This document shows, piece after piece, positions 34,715-43,724 of a DNA stretch of 64,000 bases. The stretch lies in assembly GCF_002802965.1 (NCBI RefSeq), contig NZ_NXGA01000001.1, positions 2,516,548-2,580,547 on the forward strand, written 5' to 3'. This stretch comes from Sporolactobacillus pectinivorans (GTDB lineage: Bacteria > Bacillota > Bacilli > Bacillales > Sporolactobacillaceae). Each line of letters begins with the position of its first letter. Positions within the stretch are counted from its first letter, which is position 1. Under the pieces are notes generated by a model. The model was given only the letters and a program-made list of their open reading frames with translations, was not told the origin of the DNA and did no database searches. The translations under genes and the position numbers were made by a program.

Positions 34715-35770
34715 TCAGTCGCCCCATATTAATTGATTACAAAACGCTATTTTGGATGTTTCGGATTTTTTAATGTCTCCAATGGCGTAGCATTGACTGT
34801 ATTTTTTTATAGCTTTTTCAATTTCAGATTGTTTGTTTTTAGCACAGACAATAACCATTCCAACGCCGCAGTTGAATGTGCGCAGCATTTCTGGATCGTC
34901 GATATTGCCCCACTGTTTAAGCAACTTGAATAAAGGCAAAGTCTTAATTCTGGATAAATCAATTTTGGCAGATAAACCATCAGGAATGACTCGTGAAAGA
35001 TTGCCTTCAATACCTCCTCCGGTAATATGCGCCATTCCCGAAATTCCGCCCACTTCCAGGGCTTCCTGTACTCCACGGCAATAAGAAGTGTGAGGCGCCA
35101 TAATGCTCTCAATAAATGTATGATCATCTATTTTTTGTTTCAAGATGTCAGGCTTTTTTTCCATAAGATAACGAACGAGAGAGTATCCGTTGGTATGGAT
35201 ACCATTGGAGGCCAAAGCAATAACTACATCGCCTTCCTTAATATGCGAACCATCAATGATGTTCTCCTTATCGACAATTCCTGCAACACTGGAAGTAAGC
35301 ACGCTGGTTCCGTCTTTAATGATTCCGGGCTGAATGGAAGTCTCTCCACCTACTAAAGAACAATTGTTATCCTTACATGCATCTGACATCCCTTTTACAA
35401 GCGAATGAATCACCTGATCATCAGACTGTCCGGAGACAATGACATCCAAAACCGCCATCGGACGTGCACCCATCACAATAATGTCATTGACCAAATGATT
35501 AATCATGTCATGACAAAGAGATTCTATGTAACCATATTCAAAGGCAAGTTTCTGCTTAGATCCTGGTTCCTCTACTTTCAGTACCAACACAGGATGCTTT
35601 ATTTCATCAAATTGAAGATCATAAAGCGAGGCAAAAGCGCCAAGACGATTCAGTACCCGAGTATCTTCCGTACGAAGTTGTTCACTCATGCCCCTCTTGA
35701 TCTCATCGGTCTGTGCAATATCAACCCCCGCGGCTTTATAAGAAATTTCATGCTCCAATTTATCCGGCAA
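34715..35770 (-). CDS. Phosphoribosylformylglycinamidine cyclo-ligase (PurM)-like
   Basis: 351 residues, the fifth enzyme of purine synthesis (FGAM + ATP to AIR). Conserved PurM blocks: YKAAGVDIAQTDE, CHDMINHLVNDIIVMGARP, LVGGETSIQPG, VIALASNGIHTNGYSLVR, AHITGGGIEGNL and MLRTFNCGVGMVIV. A TTG start with GAGGGGGAA upstream. It lies outside any pur operon, beside DUF2785, HD and Nudix genes, so it is either a relocated housekeeping gene or a paralogue with another job; the sequence is rather divergent but keeps the ATP-grasp-like residues I can recognise. Confidence 0.85.
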   Translation of the reverse strand: MPDKLEHEISYKAAGVDIAQTDEIKRGMSEQLRTEDTRVLNRLGAFASLYDLQFDEIKHPVLVLKVEEPGSKQKLAFEYGYIESLCHDMINHLVNDIIVMGARPMAVLDVIVSGQSDDQVIHSLVKGMSDACKDNNCSLVGGETSIQPGIIKDGTSVLTSSVAGIVDKENIIDGSHIKEGDVVIALASNGIHTNGYSLVRYLMEKKPDILKQKIDDHTFIESIMAPHTSYCRGVQEALEVGGISGMAHITGGGIEGNLSRVIPDGLSAKIDLSRIKTLPLFKLLKQWGNIDDPEMLRTFNCGVGMVIVCAKNKQSEIEKAIKKYSQCYAIGDIKKSETSKIAFCNQLIWGD

Positions 35771-35827
35771 GTTATTTCCCCCTCAGTTAGATAGAATATT
35801 ATTAATTCAACGATATGAAATAATTCT

Positions 35828-36691
35828 TTAGATATTGTAGAAATACGGATTAAATTTGTGCTCAAGTCTAATTAACTGCTCCTCCTCTTCTTTTTTCAGC
35901 AGTGATTTCTCTTTCATTCTCATGTACAGACATCGTATAAAATGTTTCATGTTTACTCTTTTCGTTAAGTTTACTCTGTTTACTACGGAATAGACGGGTA
36001 CTTCTGCCGAATCTTGTATGTCGATCTTTTTCAGCCATTCCAACAAATCAGCCGCAGAAACTTTTTTAAATTCCACCATTGCAAGTGCAGGGATAGCAAT
36101 CCGTTCGTCTTCTTCTGCATCAAAAACAAAAGGGGCATTTTGCAGCAAAGTCTGAAGGCCGTCCCACAATATCCTGCATTCATCAAAACCCACAAAGCGG
36201 CTCCTGACACATTCATCAAGAGCGTCACTCATATGTGCCGGAGCATGTGCCCAGCCTTTTCCTTCTACAAAACTCCGATAATCTTTTTCCAGCTTACAAT
36301 AATGTATTAATTGATTCATTGTTTCTCGAAATTCAACTTTAGTCAGGAATTTATCCTGATTATCACGAAACAGTATCAGCGCGATGAGCAACGATGAAAA
36401 TGTTCTTAAAAAAACACTGTCATTTCCTGATTCTCCAATTTTGAAATAAAGCATGTTTTCTGACGTGGCTTGTCCAAGGATTTCCTTCAACTGATCGCTA
36501 TCAAGAAAATGTTTTTCTAACAACCATTTTGACAATATGGTATAGCCCAACGCATCGCGCAATTCCCCGTCAGGTGAACGCAATGAACACATCACAAGTT
36601 GGACTGCTTCAAGTTCGCTTAGCTCATTGGGCAGACGATAAGCATTCTGGCGAATTTCTAACAACTGATTTTTTAGTTCCATAGCCAACAT
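35828..36691 (-). CDS. DUF2785 protein
   Basis: 287 residues, soluble and mostly helical. Matches the DUF2785 pattern: SPDGELRDALGYTILSKWL, FLRTFSSLLIALIL, GWAHAPAHMSDALDE (a conserved Trp-Ala-His motif) and a helical C-terminus. No catalytic role is known for the family. It heads the minus-strand series with purM 57 bp downstream. Confidence 0.8.
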   Translation of the reverse strand: MLAMELKNQLLEIRQNAYRLPNELSELEAVQLVMCSLRSPDGELRDALGYTILSKWLLEKHFLDSDQLKEILGQATSENMLYFKIGESGNDSVFLRTFSSLLIALILFRDNQDKFLTKVEFRETMNQLIHYCKLEKDYRSFVEGKGWAHAPAHMSDALDECVRSRFVGFDECRILWDGLQTLLQNAPFVFDAEEDERIAIPALAMVEFKKVSAADLLEWLKKIDIQDSAEVPVYSVVNRVNLTKRVNMKHFIRCLYMRMKEKSLLKKEEEEQLIRLEHKFNPYFYNI

Positions 36692-36780
36692 CTCTCTCTA
36701 CCGTATTTAACGTTATGTAGTACAATTGAATTTGCTCGCCGTTCCCATTTGCAGTATGATAATGAACAAATATGTAATAT

Positions 36781-37228
36781 TTAAATTGTTAGCTCAAGAA
36801 GTGGAAGCAATAAACTAGATGGAACAGTAGATGGGCTCTCCCCTATTCGAACTGCTCCATGTTTAACGTAAAACCCTTCTGCAAAAGGATCACTTTTAAT
36901 AATTATCCGTTTAGCATGTAAGTCTCCTGCCAGCCGAACTGCATGCTCCCATAACTTTTTCCCACATCCGTGACCGATTTCAGACGGAGTTACAAAAATC
37001 CAAACTAAATCAAACGTATTGGGTTGTCTTTTCGCTTTCAATTCAATGATTTGTCCGCCATTTATATAGAATAAACACATTTTGATCATAAATTTTATGA
37101 GGTGGAATCGTTAGATCTTTTTTTGCGGGTTCCCTATATTCATTGCTATATCCCTAGTATCCTTTTGACTTAAATACAATGTCACTCAAAATCCTTGCTT
37201 CGTTTTCTTTGGCACGGCGAATTTCCAT
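36781..37228 (-). pseudogene. GNAT acetyltransferase broken by a stop and a frameshift
   Basis: The gene starts at ATG 37228 with GGAG 8 nt upstream (MEIRRAKENEARIL...). After 24 codons a TAG at 37156-37154 stands where a Trp is expected (KGY-stop-GYSNEYREP). The reading frame must then shift near 37060-37085 to continue into GGQIIELKAKRQPN, the acetyl-CoA loop IGHGCGKKLWEHA and SDPFAEGFYVKHGA. The C-terminal 102 codons remain open. Two independent lesions make it a pseudogene. Confidence 0.85.
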
Positions 37229-37324
37229 CTTTTTATCTCCAAATTTTGGTTGTTTAAATTTTTTCCCCGCAGTCTATTGTGCGGTATTCGTCAATCGTGT
37301 CATCTCGTGGCCACAAGCGGGCAT

Positions 37325-38461
37325 TCAGCGCATGCTCAATGTCAGGATCGTGGATAAGGTCACAACAATGCCCATAAAGATGCTTGGCGGAACAGCCAGC
37401 CATTTTTGTAAACGAAGCCAGACCGGATCGGAAATTGCCGGATCAAACGAAACAATGGTAAAGAAATCGTGGGCGCACATTTTTCTGAAGAGGATTTTCA
37501 CCCAGAAATTAATGAACCAAATAAAAAGGATGAATGCCACCCATTTTAGCCATAACGGGAGCAAGACAGCTGCGAAACAGGTTATGATGGTCAGTTGATA
37601 ATAGGAAAGAACATAGGACTTGTTTCGCAAAAAGGTTTTCAGCAGAAACTCTAATAAGCCGTTCTCTTTGCTCCGCTTTTTAAAAATCCGTCCGGAGTTG
37701 CGAAAAAAAACGAGCGGTCTTTTTCTTCTGGTGACGGACGGCTTTTCAACTCCCATTGAGAATGCAAGAATGAACTTTATATATTTGGTTTGTTCAGCGC
37801 TTTCGGTTTCCAGATCTTTAATCCACCGATTCGTCTTCTTCAGCTGGATAATGTTCAAATAGATCATGATGACGAAACAGAACATGCCGCAGACGGCCCA
37901 TAGAATTGGAGCCGACACCAGCAGAACGCTGGCCAGACAATATGCCAGAATCATGAACAACCAGCGATAGACGAGCGAATCCGTCAACTTTTTAATCGTC
38001 ATTAAAGTTAACTTAAACGCACTCACCGCCAGAAAAAGGGATAAGAGCTGCACTTGTGAATAATGATAAATAGTGATCAGTACAGGCAGTGCCAAAATAA
38101 ACAGCACCGTTTCAAATAAAAAAAGGAAGAGCAACGAAAGCAGCAGACCGCATCGTTTAAGCTGAAGAATCTCCTTTTTCTTTTGAATGAGAAAAAGCAA
38201 GTCAGCATCCAGGAGATAGGTTCTGATGTTCCCACTGACAGACAGCAGAAGGAGCAGTATGACCAGCAGTGAAGAGGGCAGACGGGCATCCCAGTAACTA
38301 TGTATGTTTCGCCAGAAATCGGCGTAAAGAAAAGGAGCAATAGCTGCCGCAGGTATAACAATATAAAGCATAATCGGCCAATCAACAACGGATCGTATAA
38401 CGTTCCACTGAAATTGGAACTGTTGCCTGAATCTTTTTATAAAAAGTTTAGTCCCGGACAT
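37325..38461 (-). CDS. EcsB-type ABC transporter permease
   Basis: About 378 residues with roughly eight membrane helices and a long basic cytoplasmic loop (residues 215-260). Fits the EcsB/YthQ family of exporters' permease subunits: start LFIKRFRQQFQFQWNVIR, and RKRPLVFFRNSGRIFKKR. It overlaps the ATPase gene by 14 bp, so the two are co-translated. In B. subtilis EcsAB influences secretion and competence; the cargo here is unknown. Confidence 0.85.
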   Translation of the reverse strand: MSGTKLFIKRFRQQFQFQWNVIRSVVDWPIMLYIVIPAAAIAPFLYADFWRNIHSYWDARLPSSLLVILLLLLSVSGNIRTYLLDADLLFLIQKKKEILQLKRCGLLLSLLFLFLFETVLFILALPVLITIYHYSQVQLLSLFLAVSAFKLTLMTIKKLTDSLVYRWLFMILAYCLASVLLVSAPILWAVCGMFCFVIMIYLNIIQLKKTNRWIKDLETESAEQTKYIKFILAFSMGVEKPSVTRRKRPLVFFRNSGRIFKKRSKENGLLEFLLKTFLRNKSYVLSYYQLTIITCFAAVLLPLWLKWVAFILFIWFINFWVKILFRKMCAHDFFTIVSFDPAISDPVWLRLQKWLAVPPSIFMGIVVTLSTILTLSMR

Positions 38462-39155
38462 CGGATTCATCCTCTGTCAGCACATCAAAGCAGTCCAGCA
38501 AAGATCCGGTGCTTAACCCGCTGTACTTCCGAATTTCATCAAGCGCGCCCTGTACAATGAGCCTTCCATTGGAAATCAAAACAAAGCGGTCGCAGATCTT
38601 TTCTGCTGTATCCAGCACATGGGTGGACATCAGGATTCCGGCGCCCTGCTCTTTTTCCTTTTGCAGTGATTGCAGCAGCCTCTTCACGGCTTTAGGATCC
38701 AACCCCATAAAAGGTTCATCGACGATGTACAGATCCGGCTGTTTGAGAAAGGCGAGCACGAGCATCACCTTTTGCTGCATCCCTTTTGAAAAACTTTCCG
38801 GATACTGATGAATGACACGGGTCAGCTGGAAGCGTTCCAAGAGCGTATTGGTGCGATCAATATAGGACTTTTCATCCGTATCAAGCGTCGTCAGCAAGAA
38901 TTCGATGTGTTCCCATAACGTCAATTTCTCATAAAGAATGGGGCGTTCTGGTATATAGGCGTAGTTACCAAGCTGACAATCGCCCTTCACGTTTTTCATA
39001 ATGCCAAGAATTGACTTGATCGTTGTGCTCTTTCCGGCCCCATTCGGACCTATCAATCCGACCAGTTCTCCGGTGTCAACCGAAAAATGAACATCTCTTA
39101 ACACAGGTGAATCTGCAGCATATCCGGCTTCATTTATATCAACAGATAAAAGCAA
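38448..39155 (-). CDS. ABC transporter ATPase, EcsA/YthP-like
   Basis: 235 residues. Walker A GPNGAGKST near residue 38, a short region between A and signature motifs, signature SFSKGMQQKV near residue 142, Walker B DLYIVDEPFMGLD near 160, and H-loop STHVLD. It energises the EcsB-like permease encoded downstream with an overlap. No ribosome site stands out; the start fits family length. Confidence 0.92.
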   Translation of the reverse strand: MLLSVDINEAGYAADSPVLRDVHFSVDTGELVGLIGPNGAGKSTTIKSILGIMKNVKGDCQLGNYAYIPERPILYEKLTLWEHIEFLLTTLDTDEKSYIDRTNTLLERFQLTRVIHQYPESFSKGMQQKVMLVLAFLKQPDLYIVDEPFMGLDPKAVKRLLQSLQKEKEQGAGILMSTHVLDTAEKICDRFVLISNGRLIVQGALDEIRKYSGLSTGSLLDCFDVLTEDESDVRD

Positions 39156-39246
39156 GAGAATCCCTTCTTTTAGATCATAATGATATGCTAGTAATCATAA
39201 GCCGCGCAATAAACAACCTCTTAAGTCATTGTACCTTATTAATCAA

Positions 39247-39981
39247 TCAATCTAATAGGTCTTTTAAGTCGTATAAATGACGAATAAAATGGTAATCTCT
39301 ATGCATGAGTTTATTCAATAGATACAATTTCCAGTTTCGATTGATAACGAGAGACTGAATGCCTAATTTCAGTGCTCCATTACAATTTCGAATACTGTCA
39401 TCCACAAAAATGGCCTGCTTGGGCGAAATGTTTAGTTCAACTAATGCTGATTGATACATTAACGGGTTAGGCTTTGTTACCCCTTTCTTAGATGAAATCA
39501 CAAATGATGAAAAATAAGCCCTCAAGTTCGCTTTATTGAATACACCTTCTAACGAAGGCCATGCATCTGAAACAACAGCAAGCTTGTAATGCCGGCTTAA
39601 TTTGGGAATAAGCTGTACCGCGTCCTCAAAGAATGTATACTTGCTTGGATTAAAAACCAAATCTTTAGCGATGGCTTGTATCGAGATGTCGTCTAAGGCC
39701 AGCTCCGGAAGACAACCGGCAAAAATGCGGTAAAACTGAATAAAGTGTGCATACTCCTCTTTTTCATTTATGATGAGATTTTGTTGTTTGATATACTGTG
39801 ATGAATGAAAAAAAGCTTCCTCCCTTTTTTTAGATGAAATCGAATAAAATTTTTCCTTGTTAACGTAACTAAAGAAATTTGGGGGAATAAACCAGTGGCC
39901 TGATTTGGGTTCATTCAACACTCTCCCCGAATCAAATAATATGGCTTTTAGTTGCCCCCTCTGCAAATTTTTTATTGTCAT
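39247..39981 (-). CDS. HAD-IA family hydrolase
   Basis: 244 residues. The first motif is AILFDSGRVLNEP, the DxGG/DSGxV variant in which the second Asp is lost, as in several HAD-IA dehalogenase or epoxide-hydrolase-like proteins. Motif II is VVSDAWPS, motif III KKGVTKPNP, motif IV FVDDSIRNCNGA. It overlaps the upstream chimeric gene by 4 bp, suggesting translational coupling. Activity unknown; loss of the second Asp argues against a classical phosphatase. Confidence 0.8.
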   Translation of the reverse strand: MTIKNLQRGQLKAILFDSGRVLNEPKSGHWFIPPNFFSYVNKEKFYSISSKKREEAFFHSSQYIKQQNLIINEKEEYAHFIQFYRIFAGCLPELALDDISIQAIAKDLVFNPSKYTFFEDAVQLIPKLSRHYKLAVVSDAWPSLEGVFNKANLRAYFSSFVISSKKGVTKPNPLMYQSALVELNISPKQAIFVDDSIRNCNGALKLGIQSLVINRNWKLYLLNKLMHRDYHFIRHLYDLKDLLD

Positions 39982-40819
39982 TCAAATTCACTCCTCTTCA
40001 TCGTTGGGTAATGAAGTTCCCGAATCAGCGCAGCTATTGATTTTGTCATATAAGCATCTTTTCTTCGAATAAAAACAGCTTGAACCCTTCCATTCTCGTC
40101 CGGTATCTGAATAAAGTGTAAGCCTTCATGGTTGGTTTTTTCATAAAAACTTCTGGGTAAAACCGCAATCCCATTTTCCCGCCGAACACTGTCCAGTATC
40201 GCTTCCAAAGATCCCCTTATCAAAATTCTTACCGGTCCGATCCCCCTTTTTAACATGAACCGATTCACTTTTAATCCAATACAATTTGGATTTAACATAA
40301 AAAACCGCTGACGAACAAGTTTCACTGCATCAAGAGTTGCGCGCAAGCCGGACACAAATCCAATTTCTTCATCAAAAGAAAATTCATTAACAATTTGTGA
40401 ATGAGCAACAGGGCCATCAACAAAAGCACCGTGCAAAGTGAAATCAATGACTTGGTTAATCAGTGATTCCGTATCTGCCACTTCAACATTTATTTTAACA
40501 TTCGGAAATTTGTTTTGAAATGAGGAAATGATATCCGGTATTTTAGTTGCCGCAAATCTGTATGCCCATGGCGACCGATGCACCTGTTCGATTAACGGAA
40601 TCTGGGCAAAGTGCAGCTGTATCATCCCGTCTTTAAATTTTGCATTTCTGTCTCTGTTCTGTTTATTCGAATCAGTGTAGATCATTAAATCAATATCGCT
40701 ATACAGGTCTGCTTCCCCTCGGGCTGCGGAACCACCTATCGATACAAACGTGCGTCGGGGATATCGCATGCGATAAACTCTTTTGCCAAACCAAACAGAT
40801 AGTTGCTTCTTTCATTCAT
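39978..40819 (-). pseudogene. Nucleotidyltransferase / LysR-effector-domain chimera with a frameshift
   Basis: The real start is probably ATG 40819 (AGGTGA 6 nt upstream; MNERSNYLFGLAKEF...). That frame stops after 27 codons, and one missing C in the CCCC run near 40755 restores the continuation RRTFVSIGGSAARGEADLYSD, the nucleotidyltransferase signature (GGSxxRG, SDIDL). At about residue 72 of the 263-codon downstream frame the protein changes character: AATKIPDIISSFQNKFPNVK, HGAFVDGPVAHSQ, GSLEAILDSVRRENGIAVLPRS and AVFIRRKDAYMT are the effector-binding half of a LysR regulator. So the 5' end of one gene has been joined in frame to the 3' end of another. Confidence 0.7.
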
Positions 40820-40844
40820 TGACGATCACCTGCTCAGATTTCAT
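40805..40844. repeat. 40-bp direct repeat, copy 1
   Basis: Covers the ribosome site and first codons of the nucleotidyltransferase; 39 of 40 positions match copy 2 at 43685-43724. Confidence 0.85.
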
Positions 40845-41028
40845 AAGAAAATATCAGTTTGAACATAACATCATACACAATTTAAAAAGGTATATGATTT
40901 ATGCCCATGTTTCTTTTTTCAAGCCAACTCGATTTTTAATCTATCATAGACCGATAAATATCAGCCTATCTTCTTCAATTTAATGTGACCGGACAAAAAT
41001 AAATATGTTATTGACAATATTCATCGAT

Positions 41029-41085
41029 TACAGTAAAGTGTAATCAATACAGTTTAGTGTTACACGTACAGTAAAGTGCTAATAA
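41029..41085. repeat. Three tandem 19-bp repeats before the MerR operon
   Basis: Units start at 41029, 41048 and 41067, each beginning TACAGTnnAGTG. TTGACA at 41011-41016 puts the first unit over the -10 region, so the array is likely a cooperative operator. Confidence 0.75.
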
Positions 41086-41101
41086 AAAGGAGGAAAAGGG
41101 A

Positions 41102-41518
41102 TTGGGTTATTTTACGGCACAGCAAATCACCGATGTACTTAAAAACAGCGACATCAACATCAATTTAAGAACGGTCAGATATTATACTCAGATAGGCATG
41201 GTCCCACCACTTCAAACGGTTGGAAAAAGACGCGTCTACACCGATGTTCACCTTGCCTACTTTCGGGCGATACTGACATTGGCGAAAATGGGAGAAACAC
41301 TGGCGACAATCCGCGAAGAGCTAAAGGATCAATCAATCGACGAGATTAAAAAGATTGGCGATCAGATCACTCTGTATCAGTCAAACAAAATTTTGAACCG
41401 TGAGACAACAAAAATAAATGATGATGCATTTATTATACTCAACTCCAGAATAAATCCTGAGACAAAGCAAAAAATCTTTGATTCCATATCAGAAATCATG
41501 AAAGAAGATGGGGAATGA
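41102..41518 (+). CDS. MerR family transcriptional regulator
   Basis: 138 residues. An N-terminal MerR-type winged helix (TAQQITDVLKNSDININLRTVRYYTQIGMVPP, shown here as INLRTVRYYTQIGMVPP) with the wing KRRVYTDVHLAYFRAILTLAKMG, followed by a short coiled-coil and helical tail. No metal-binding Cys. TTG start, AGGAGG 8-9 nt upstream. First gene of a three-gene operon; overlaps the next gene by 4 bp (ATGA). It probably binds the 19-bp repeats upstream. Confidence 0.85.
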   Translation: MGYFTAQQITDVLKNSDININLRTVRYYTQIGMVPPLQTVGKRRVYTDVHLAYFRAILTLAKMGETLATIREELKDQSIDEIKKIGDQITLYQSNKILNRETTKINDDAFIILNSRINPETKQKIFDSISEIMKEDGE

Positions 41519-42048
41519 TGAAAGTTGAAGCAAGACTCGAAAAAGCAGAATTGGAATGTCTTGAAGGTTTAAACCATTTATGGATTCATCTTGAATGTGT
41601 TGACTGTTCTGTAATCGTTAATTTCAGGCTTCATCTTGATTTTCCTGAGGGTATCTGCCTTTTGAAAAACTTAAATGATTTTCCCGAAGATCAGTCCCAT
41701 ACGGTGACAGTTCCAAAAGTCGATCAAAATCTGGATATGGTCTTCGAACTATTTACAGAAAAAAAGCTGCCATTGGGACGAATATTTCTGATCCTTCTTT
41801 TCTCTTTTCAAAATCATGGCCAATTTTACAAAGATCAGAGGCAAATACCTCTGACCATCGTTTCTGAAGAAGCAAGCGATAAGATCATCATGGATCAAGA
41901 AGTTGTTTCCCTTGTAGAGAAAATGAAAAAGCATACGAAACAGGGATATACTTTTGAGACCATTCCGAGGGTGATTCAGGAAGCGATCACGGAACTTTCC
42001 CCTTTGGAAAGAAAATATCGTATTGATGGTGTTTGTGGGGCGGTTTAA
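41515..42048 (+). CDS. Hypothetical protein between MerR and MFS genes
   Basis: Not recognised. 177 residues, soluble, acidic. The first half (LECVDCSVIVNFRLHLDFPEG) looks like beta-rich sequence with one CVDC pair, the second half is helical (ELSPLERKYRIDG at the end). It is coupled on both sides: its ATG overlaps the MerR stop, and its TAA overlaps the MFS ATG as TAATG. This strict order suggests it works with the regulator or the transporter. A decayed piece of a paralogue lies at about 43725-43772. Confidence 0.7.
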   Translation: MMKVEARLEKAELECLEGLNHLWIHLECVDCSVIVNFRLHLDFPEGICLLKNLNDFPEDQSHTVTVPKVDQNLDMVFELFTEKKLPLGRIFLILLFSFQNHGQFYKDQRQIPLTIVSEEASDKIIMDQEVVSLVEKMKKHTKQGYTFETIPRVIQEAITELSPLERKYRIDGVCGAV

Positions 42049-43304
42049 TGCATGCCTTCCTAGATATTTTCAAAAATTCAAACTATCGCCAGCTATTTCT
42101 TGCTTCCTTTGCATCACAATTTGGAACGGTGACGTCCACCACGGCCTTTACTTTTTATCTGCTTGATCAGTACGCAAACAAGCCTTACTATGCAACCCTT
42201 GTCGAATTAATGTACACTCTGCCTTCACTTTTTGTTTTTTTCATCGTTGGTGTGCTAGCAGACAACATCAACCGACAAAAAATCATGATTTATTCTGATT
42301 GGCTGAATGCCTGTCTCTGTGTCATGCTGGTTACAGCCACTCTTTTAAAAATCGTTACGATCATCTTTGTCCTGCTTTTTATGATAACAGCCGTGTCCAA
42401 ATTCTTTGTTCCGGCGCAAACCGCTGCAATTCAAGGAATTCTTCATGACCGAGAATACGCTGTGGCTGGTGGACTGAATCAAATGCTTATTAGCATATTT
42501 CTCCTTTTTGGAACTGCTTTTGGAGCTTTCTTTTACTGGAATCTAGGGATTTCAGGCGCCATATTGATGAACTGTTTCAGTTTTCTTTTCTCAAGTTTTT
42601 TAATTTATCATTGTCATTTTCCGAAGAAAGCGATTCTGCCCAAGGAAAATCCCAAAGACACTCGTTTAAACATCAGCATGATCTTCTCTGAATTTAAACA
42701 GGGAATGGTTTATATTTTAAGACATCGCCTGTTGAGTGCCCTGATGCTCGGTACGGCTGTATTAGGTTTTGTAAACGGCGGGCTGTCCATCATGCCCATC
42801 TACCTGCTGAAATATAAATTAGCTCCCAATGACTATCAGCAGGCCGCTGCGGTATCAGGAGTGGTTTTCGGAATGGGCATTCTCTCAGGCAGTTTTGTTG
42901 CTTCTTTAATTGTTAATAAAATTAAATTGTCTCAGTTAATGATTTTGGGCTTTCTTATAGCGAGTGTCTTTATTTCTTTAGAATATTTTGCGAAAAGCTT
43001 TCTTCTTTATCTTTTCTTTTATTTTTGTGTCGCACTGTGCATCCCCATTGTCAATGTTGCCTTATCGGGATGGCTCCCCAGGATTGTCGATTCCAGATTT
43101 ATGGGACGCGTGCAGGCTTGGTTCGACCCGATTGGTAATCTGACACAATCACTGCTTTTTGGAATTATTGCGCTCGCTTTTCCAAGGTATATAAAAGTTG
43201 AAACACCCTTTCTTTGGTTTGGTGGCTGCCTCTTATTCGTAGCGATCTTTTACATGTTTGTGTTTCCAAAATCAGTAAAGACATTACAAAGTATAGATAG
43301 CTAA
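42048..43304 (+). CDS. MFS transporter (MFS_3 / macrolide-efflux-like)
   Basis: About 418 residues, 12 membrane helices. The start HAFLDIFKNSNYRQLFLASFASQFGT and loop GVLADNINRQKIMIYSDW fit the MFS_3 group that contains EntS and Mef exporters. Start at ATG 42048 overlapping the preceding stop. Third gene of the MerR operon, with a terminator-like hairpin 50 bp after the stop. Likely exports a compound sensed through the MerR protein. Confidence 0.88.
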   Translation: MHAFLDIFKNSNYRQLFLASFASQFGTVTSTTAFTFYLLDQYANKPYYATLVELMYTLPSLFVFFIVGVLADNINRQKIMIYSDWLNACLCVMLVTATLLKIVTIIFVLLFMITAVSKFFVPAQTAAIQGILHDREYAVAGGLNQMLISIFLLFGTAFGAFFYWNLGISGAILMNCFSFLFSSFLIYHCHFPKKAILPKENPKDTRLNISMIFSEFKQGMVYILRHRLLSALMLGTAVLGFVNGGLSIMPIYLLKYKLAPNDYQQAAAVSGVVFGMGILSGSFVASLIVNKIKLSQLMILGFLIASVFISLEYFAKSFLLYLFFYFCVALCIPIVNVALSGWLPRIVDSRFMGRVQAWFDPIGNLTQSLLFGIIALAFPRYIKVETPFLWFGGCLLFVAIFYMFVFPKSVKTLQSIDS

Positions 43305-43356
43305 AAATCGTTCTTTTCGCTTATTTTGACTCTCAGTACTTGAAGAAGGATCTCAT

Positions 43357-43396
43357 CGGCCTTTAATGACAGTGTTAAAAGGCCGTACTGTTTTTT
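43357..43396 (+). terminator. Terminator of the MerR-MFS operon
   Basis: CGGCCTTTAA pairs with TTAAAAGGCCG, followed after a few bases by a T run. Confidence 0.65.
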
Positions 43397-43607
43397 ATCG
43401 GATTAATACAGCTGCCTAACATTTTTCAGGTGGATAATGCCCTATGCGCTCAAAGCAATTATTTTAGATTTCTAGCATATCAGGACGAATAAAAGATCTC
43501 ATCAGTATAAATTCAACCTCTTCTCTCAGTTGCATGTTGCAAAAGATTGGCTTACGCTTTAACTGTTTAGTAATTATTAAATAGTTAAAGCATAAGGAGC
43601 TGATACG

Positions 43608-43682
43608 ATGGATAGAACTGTGTTGGATAAATATTTCCATCTCTCGGACGCGATAGACTCTTTTGCCGAACTAATCAAATAA
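43608..43682 (+). pseudogene. Truncated 5' copy of the SnoaL-like gene
   Basis: Twenty-four codons beginning MDRTVLDKYFHLSD, then TAA. The full gene at 45543 begins MARTTLDEYFHLSD; the ribosome sites (AAGGAG) and upstream sequence also match. Confidence 0.8.
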
Positions 43683-43684
43683 TG

Positions 43685-43724
43685 GCTTCTTTCATTCATT
43701 GACGATCACCCGCTCAGATTTCAT
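43685..43724. repeat. 40-bp direct repeat, copy 2
   Basis: Matches 40805-40844 at 39 of 40 positions, in the same orientation. Confidence 0.85.
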
